Assembly (NCBI RefSeq): GCF_000003815.2
Contig: NC_049980.1
Coordinates: forward strand, 27,889,273 to 27,953,272
Source of the DNA: Branchiostoma floridae
Taxonomy: Eukaryota > Chordata > Leptocardii > Amphioxiformes > Branchiostomatidae
Length of the DNA: 64,000 nt
Direction: 5' to 3'
Both the position numbers and the translations under genes were made by a program. The notes below the pieces were generated by a model. The model ran no database searches. It had not been told where the DNA came from and was given only the letters and a program-made list of their open reading frames with translations. This document shows positions 60,101 through 64,000 of the stretch, one piece after another (the stretch's first letter is position 1; every line of letters begins with the position of its first letter).

Positions 60101-61892
60101 AAATTCATAAATCCATGCCAACAGCATATAACTCAAGAAGCTGTGCATGGATTTTCATGATATTTGGTATTTGAGTAGCGGTTGCAAAAAGGAAGGTTGG
60201 GTTTGAAAATAGTTGGCGTAGCATTTTTTGTTAGGACGGTAGCACGCCGAGTGTGTACGTCCGTTTGTTTGTGGAATGCATAACTCGAGAAGCATTGAAA
60301 GGATCCTGATAATATTTGGTAGGTGGGTAGGGGTCAGGACAACGAAGGTCGAGTATGATAGTGGCCCCCTAGCGGCTTCCTAAGGTACTGCAAAAAAAAA
60401 ACTTCAATTTTTGACATCTCGTGTTCTGAACATGCTGTGGTCGTGAATTTTGAGTGGCTAGTAATACTAATTATGCAAATGAACAGCTAATTTGCATAAT
60501 TAATGAGGAAAGTTCAGAAATCCACTGAATTCCATGATAGGACTTTCAAACTTGTTTGCATTGTTTTTGGCTGAAAGGTACTTAAGATAATAATCTACAT
60601 TGAATGATGCATTTAATTGTAATCAGTGGCCAATTAACAGAAATAAACTGTTTTGTATATACATGTATCTCATTTGACCTATATCTATGGACACAGCTGT
60701 TTCAAAGATCTTTTGCTGGAGGACACACTGATAAGCATGTGAGCTGGACGCATTGAAAAGCATGAAATTCTGATTGACCAGGGATGCTATCAGGTCATCT
60801 GTGTACAATCAGGTCTTGTTTTGGTTTGTGGGTTTGTGAGGAACACAGTTCATGCGCAGTCATTTGCTTTTGGGGTAGGTACTATTTTGTAATACATGAA
60901 TAAGACCTTAAAGTCTTAAAAAAAGGCATGATTGTTTGGCAAAGAGATGTGTTCGTCGAACTCTAGTTATCCATAAAATTGTTCATGAAAGACACATAAT
61001 TTAGTACGTCAAAGTGCATCCTATCTAGATAATTACAAAATACAAAATGCATACCATAAAACATGAAAACGCCAAGCTGCACCTTGATCAAGTCCCCAAG
61101 CCATTAAGTTCGTTGTGTCAGACGTCAGTGTACAATCTCAGGCAAAGTTCGACAGTCGTCGAATATCCTATAACGTGCTTTTGCCCCAGGCACGGTTCTG
61201 GATACACATGGACTATCCAGGACTGTGCCTGTATGGCATCATTTCCGTGCGAAAATATCGTATCTAAAAACGTACCCTAACATAGCGTAAATACATCTAC
61301 GATATACGTAATTTTCGATTAAAACGATATCGTTTTATTCATACGATATCGTCTCGGAACAAAAATAATGCTATACTCCGTTATACTCAGCAAAATGCAC
61401 TTGATGGCATCATTTCCGTGCCAAAGCATCGTACCTTAAAATAACAAAAATCGGTCTAAGATAATCGCATTTTCGGTTAAAACGATATCGTTGTAAGACT
61501 TTTTTCATTCTATAATTGAATAATCGTAAATGCATTTACATTTAGTTTCTTTTATTCACGGCACCTATAAAAAAATTGAAATGTTAAGGAGCAAATGTAG
61601 TACAGATGATAGGAGATCATAACACACACCTAAAGGTTACATAATCAGGCCTTACCACATGGTATGTCACACAGCTCCCATCTCATGCCGGGATCCGTGG
61701 TGAAGCACCAAACTCCTGGTTCGCCGTCAGGATTCCGGCAGTAGTTCTGCTCCAGTCCGGCCTGTGGGTAATTAGCAGGTGTCCTGTCGTGTCCATGAGG
61801 AGTCTGACTGTCCCAGCGCTGACACGTCCTGCCTGTTCTGGTCACGGCGACTGTTCCTCGGTAAGATGTTCCGTCTCCAACCTGGCAATCTC
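43778..61892 (-). CDS. Gene B: paralogue of gene A, Cys-loop channel with modular ectodomain, 5' end outside window
   Basis: Exons, 5' to 3': 61892-61656, 58540-58334, 53472-53350, 53037-52912, 52492-52279, 51330-51176, 48916-48698, 48358-48155, 47806-47691, 47404-47360, 46816-46707, 45739-45558, 45173-44835, 44429-44297, 44177-43778. They give 2810 nt in one frame (about 936 residues) with the same phases as gene A; ten of the fourteen counterparts also keep the same length. Order: kringle, one CUB, LDLa, Frizzled CRD, kringle, Sushi, channel. It differs from gene A by a kringle in place of the Cys-rich module, by a single CUB, and by a shorter second kringle and inner loop. The first exon and signal peptide should lie past 64000, since gene A's lies about 2.1 kb beyond the matching exon. 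Confidence 0.87.
45558..47806 (-). CDS. Gene B ligand-binding domain (4 exons)
   Basis: Exons 47806-47691, 47404-47360, 46816-46707 and 45739-45558, all equal in length to gene [16 protein letters not shown] and the Cys-loop with [11 protein letters not shown] are kept. Differences cluster after DPEEYG and after the Cys-loop ([12 protein letters not shown]), so ligand preference could differ. Confidence 0.86.
45985..46578. mobile_element. Harbinger-like MITE, shortened copy, in gene B intron
   Basis: A relative of 31531-32357: right end GTTTAACCTAGGCA followed by TAA, and the same CCGAACACCAGCCGA words. The left end is missing. Gene A lacks it at this place. Confidence 0.65.
48155..48358 (-). 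CDS. Gene B Sushi/CCP module
   Basis: Same length and phase as gene [33 protein letters not shown]. The Cys pattern is complete. Confidence 0.88.
48698..48916 (-). CDS. Gene B second kringle
   Basis: [31 protein letters not shown]. Fifteen bases shorter than in gene A, with phase kept. Confidence 0.88.
49039..50912. mobile_element. piggyBac-like element, non-autonomous, with a LINE inside
   Basis: TTAACCCTATTCAG at the left and CTGAATAGGGTTAA at the right are exact mirrors and include the TTAA target typical of piggyBac. Gene A has an uninterrupted match near 20010 (GTAACCCCATAGCATTTTTG). No transposase frame is seen. A minus-strand LINE fragment takes up more than half of the element. Confidence 0.75.
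49100..50155 (-). mobile_element. LINE fragment, minus strand, CR1/jockey-like
   Basis: Reading 5' to 3' on the minus strand: [14 protein letters not shown], then [13 protein letters not shown], then [12 protein letters not shown] with FKKLIK. These are the usual end motifs of reverse transcriptases of this LINE group. It ends in an AAAG-rich tail near 49105. It is truncated and broken by frame changes. Confidence 0.75.
51176..52492 (-). CDS. Gene B Frizzled-type cysteine-rich domain (2 exons)
   Basis: Exons 52492-52279 and 51330-51176, same lengths and phases as gene [20 protein letters not shown] and the later [14 protein letters not shown] are kept. Confidence 0.85.
52912..53037 (-). CDS. 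Gene B LDL receptor class A module
   Basis: [19 protein letters not shown], then [15 protein letters not shown]. Six Cys and the acidic cluster are present. Confidence 0.92.
53350..58540 (-). CDS. Gene B single CUB module, split by a 4.9-kb intron
   Basis: N-half exon 58540-58334 and C-half exon 53472-53350. In gene A the same intron is about 390 bp. Here it is stretched by at least three insertions. The N-half keeps SPNYPDNYP and FDWVYVYDG. Confidence 0.83.
53626..54292. mobile_element. Insertion with GTATCTAGA inverted ends (small DNA element)
   Basis: Compared with the gene A intron, a 0.69-kb block interrupts CAAGACATG|ATTTGTGGCTG. The ends GTATCTAGA and TCTAGATAC mirror each other, and GAATCCTGGA/GCATCCTGGA words recur inside. 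It is probably a MITE. Confidence 0.5.
54330..57556. mobile_element. 3.2-kb insertion with ATTTCAGCCATAC ends and internal tandem copies
   Basis: Absent from gene A. ATATTTCAGCCATAC near 54555 mirrors GTATGGCTGAAATAT near 57525. Inside, two similar blocks start with GACCGTCAACAA (55763 and 56519), contain GTCGCACGG and the GGGGCTTCGC tract, and run in tandem. No gene recognised; frames at 55978-57340 have no domain. Confidence 0.5.
57708..58232. mobile_element. MITE with about 55-bp inverted ends in gene B CUB intron
   Basis: GTGATCAATATGTCCTCGGC at the left mirrors the right end near 58178-58232 over some 55 bp with few changes. It interrupts an intron stretch that is continuous in gene A (CTCATGTAACTACATG). 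Confidence 0.75.
59342..60967. repeat. 1.6-kb insertion of diverged tandem units, gene B intron
   Basis: The gene A intron reads CCCACTATATGATTTGTATCC; gene B is opened here. The block consists of diverged units with ATAACTCGAGAA, GGATCCTGATGATATTTGGTA and CCCCCTAGCGGC words, also seen at 61.98-62.3 and 62.6-62.8 kb. Open frames follow these repeats and are not genes. Confidence 0.6.
61656..61892 (-). CDS. Gene B first kringle (replaces gene A Cys-rich module)
   Basis: One exon, phase 1-1: [42 protein letters not shown] classical kringle. Intron sequence on both sides matches the introns around the Cys-rich exon of gene A, so the two exons hold the same place. Confidence 0.9.
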
Positions 61893-61979
61893 CTGGTTTA
61901 TGTGATTTAAAAAGACAGTATTTGATACACGCTGGCTTAATTACCTTCGCCAGAATGGCAAGGTTATGTTTTGGGTAGC

Positions 61980-62830
61980 GTGTGTATGTATATTTGTATG
62001 TTTGTAGAAGACCAACATAACTCAAGAACGCCTTGATGGATTGTATTGATATTCGGTAAGTGCGTAGGTCTTGATGAGACCTGACAACGATTAGATTTTG
62101 AGCCCCCTAGCGGCCTGTCAAGGTACTGCAGCGGAACTTCCGGGTTGAGAGTAAGTGGTGTAGGTTTGGGCCCCTTAGCAGCTTGTTTTGGGACTGCAGG
62201 GCAGGTTTAGTGTCAGACTTTGAAAGGAGACAACTCAAGAAGGGGTTGATGGATTTTCATGATGTTTGGTATGTAGATAGCTTGAGCTTCATATGATGAC
62301 ATATTAATTGTGCAAATTGGTACCCCAATTGCCATGCGCATTCCATGAAAAATTCTTTCTTACCAACAAATCCTACCCATTCTGCTAGCTGGGAACTACT
62401 TGGTACGGTCCGCCCGTCTGGAAAGTGACGCGTGGGGATCAGGGAGTCTGACCCGTGGGCCTTGGGAACCCGTCAACTGTCAGGTACAGCTGTGAAGGGT
62501 GGAAGGAACCAAACCAGGCTGGGGATTTGTAATGCTTCAGACGTTTTTGACAAAAAATGCCCCTCCAAAACTAGCCGCTAGGTGGCACAAACTTATGTCA
62601 CTTATTCCTGAGTACAAGAGCTATCCAACACCCCAAAATCGTGACCATAGCTTGTTGGGAACACGAGATAGCGAACCCGGAAGTTGCGCTGCAGTACCAA
62701 GGGAATCCGCTAGGGGGCCCAATATCTAATCATTTCCAGCTTTTATCACACACTACCAACACACCAAGTATGAAACCAATTCACCCAGCCGTTCTTGAGT
62801 TATCTTGTTTACACACAGACGTGTAAACAC
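61980..62830. repeat. Dispersed tandem-unit repeat upstream of gene B kringle
   Basis: The same units as 59342-60967 (AACTCAAGAACGCC, CCCCCTAGCGGCC, TTTGGTATGTAGATAG). No exon seen. Confidence 0.5.
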
Positions 62831-64000
62831 GCTCAGTTCCATTACAGGACCATTGCAACAAGTGCCATTTGTAGCTGAGAAGGAGAAGAATACTGATAGA
62901 TGTATATTATGCAAAATAAAGACCTAATTTGCATAATTAATGAGAAAATGCTATAATGTCAATGTAGTAAATGACGGGAACTTCTTGTAGCATTTGGAAG
63001 TTATGTACAGATGAATCAGAAAATGCGATAAAAGCAGTCTTATCTTCTTAACATAGATTGCACATGTCAGTTTGATGGAGATGATCAAGTCATATAATTT
63101 ATGCAAATGAGAACCTTATTTGCATAATAAATGACAAACACAATACAGCAGTTGTAAAAGATAGAATCATGTGGCGAAGATGTGGGGTCGTGGAACTAGT
63201 TTTAAGTGGGGTATAAGCTAGTCTGGGATGGGAGGATACAGCTGATGACAGACGTGGGGTAATGACGCATTGCTTCATGTGCTACCGTGTGGTGATTGCG
63301 TTGTATCGTTACGCTTTATCGCTTCTTTAAGGAATCTTTCGAGACAGAAAAACAAACAAAATTGAACATTTCTAGTCTGTTCTAAAATTGGAATCGTTCA
63401 GAAGGCTCCTTTCGTCCTACCGAAACGACGTTTTTTTCGTGCATCTTTTTCAAACGAAATTTTGACACGGAAATGATGCCATACTGTGCCTGGGCATGGT
63501 TCTGGATAAACGCATGGTTCTGGATAAAGCCGTCTTTTGTCCAGAACCGTGCCTGGTGGTTAAATAATACAGTCTTGGATATTATATCATTGTTGTAGAA
63601 ATTCTTACTAAGACGACCGTCTGTTTGCGCAACATCAACTCTAAGTCTGTAAATGATCCAAGACAAGCGTGAAATGTATTCTAATGAGCTAGAATTACGC
63701 TGATTCTTACTCATCCCAGCGACCCGAAAAACAAAGATGGCGGGGCTGCAGGAAAAAAAGCACGTTGGACAGATTCCTCACCTAAAAACACTAAGCTCCG
63801 CCCCAAAGCACAGTATGGGATAAGGTCCCCTGTGTGTCCAGATCTGTGCGCGATTGGGCACGGTTCGGGACAGCCCCTGCGTGTCCCAAAACGTGCTTTT
63901 GCCCCAGGCACGGTTCTGGACACACGGGGACTGTCCGGAACCGTGCCTAGGCACGGTTCGGGGCGCAACAGCTAACTCACGAATTAGTGCATACAATTTA
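62820..64000. repeat. Gene B intron 1 block, matches gene A 26.7-27.9 kb
   Basis: 62820-63255 matches 27245-27660, and 63463-64000 matches 26725-27245, including AAAGATGGCGGGGCTGCAGG and the GGCACGGTTC palindromes. It marks the region as gene B's first intron, with the first exon to the right of the window. Confidence 0.65.

Overview
The window looks like the genome of a lancelet (Branchiostoma). It has small, intron-rich animal genes, dense non-coding introns full of short DNA transposons, and a taste for shuffled extracellular modules (CUB, LDLa, Frizzled, kringle, Sushi). It also carries animal-type CBM4/9-GH10 glycosidases. The species is an inference; no marker gene fixes it. Four runs of exactly 100 N are assembly gaps of unknown true length.

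Layout. 571-2358 (+) is the 3' end of a GH10 glycosidase gene. 2865-10102 (+) is a complete tandem paralogue: 16 exons, 749 residues, signal peptide, two CBM4/9 modules and GH10. 10.3-14.1 kb holds a foldback element and a duplicated tRNA-like SINE. 14242-28670 (-) is gene A, an 18-exon gene whose exons join in one unbroken frame of 1057 residues. It encodes a signal peptide, a Cys-rich module, CUB, CUB, LDLa, Frizzled, kringle, Sushi, and then a whole Cys-loop ligand-gated ion channel. 28.7-37 kb is intergenic and rich in transposons, including a Harbinger-like MITE nested in a mariner-like element. 37074-43615 is a near-perfect 6.5-kb palindrome with exact inverted ends and a 6-bp target-site duplication. 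Each arm carries a ribonucleotide reductase small-subunit-like ORF, a satellite of the palindromic word CTCCGGAG, and a one-finger C2H2 acidic protein ORF; all four ORFs point outward. 43778-61892 (-) is gene B, a tandem paralogue of gene A. It has a kringle where gene A has the Cys-rich module, and one CUB instead of two; its first exon should lie beyond the right edge.

How it fits together. Genes A and B come from one large duplication that includes introns and flanks. Aligning them by eye gives empty sites for many later insertions: a LINE and two TTA-flanked MITEs in A; a piggyBac-like element with an internal LINE, a Harbinger-like MITE and several others in B; and the palindrome 163 bp past the gene B stop. 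The two main discoveries are the Cys-loop channel with a modular ectodomain, and the palindromic element with Polinton-like ends carrying a host-type R2 gene. Splice sites, phases and domains were read by eye; family names rest on motif recognition, with no database search.
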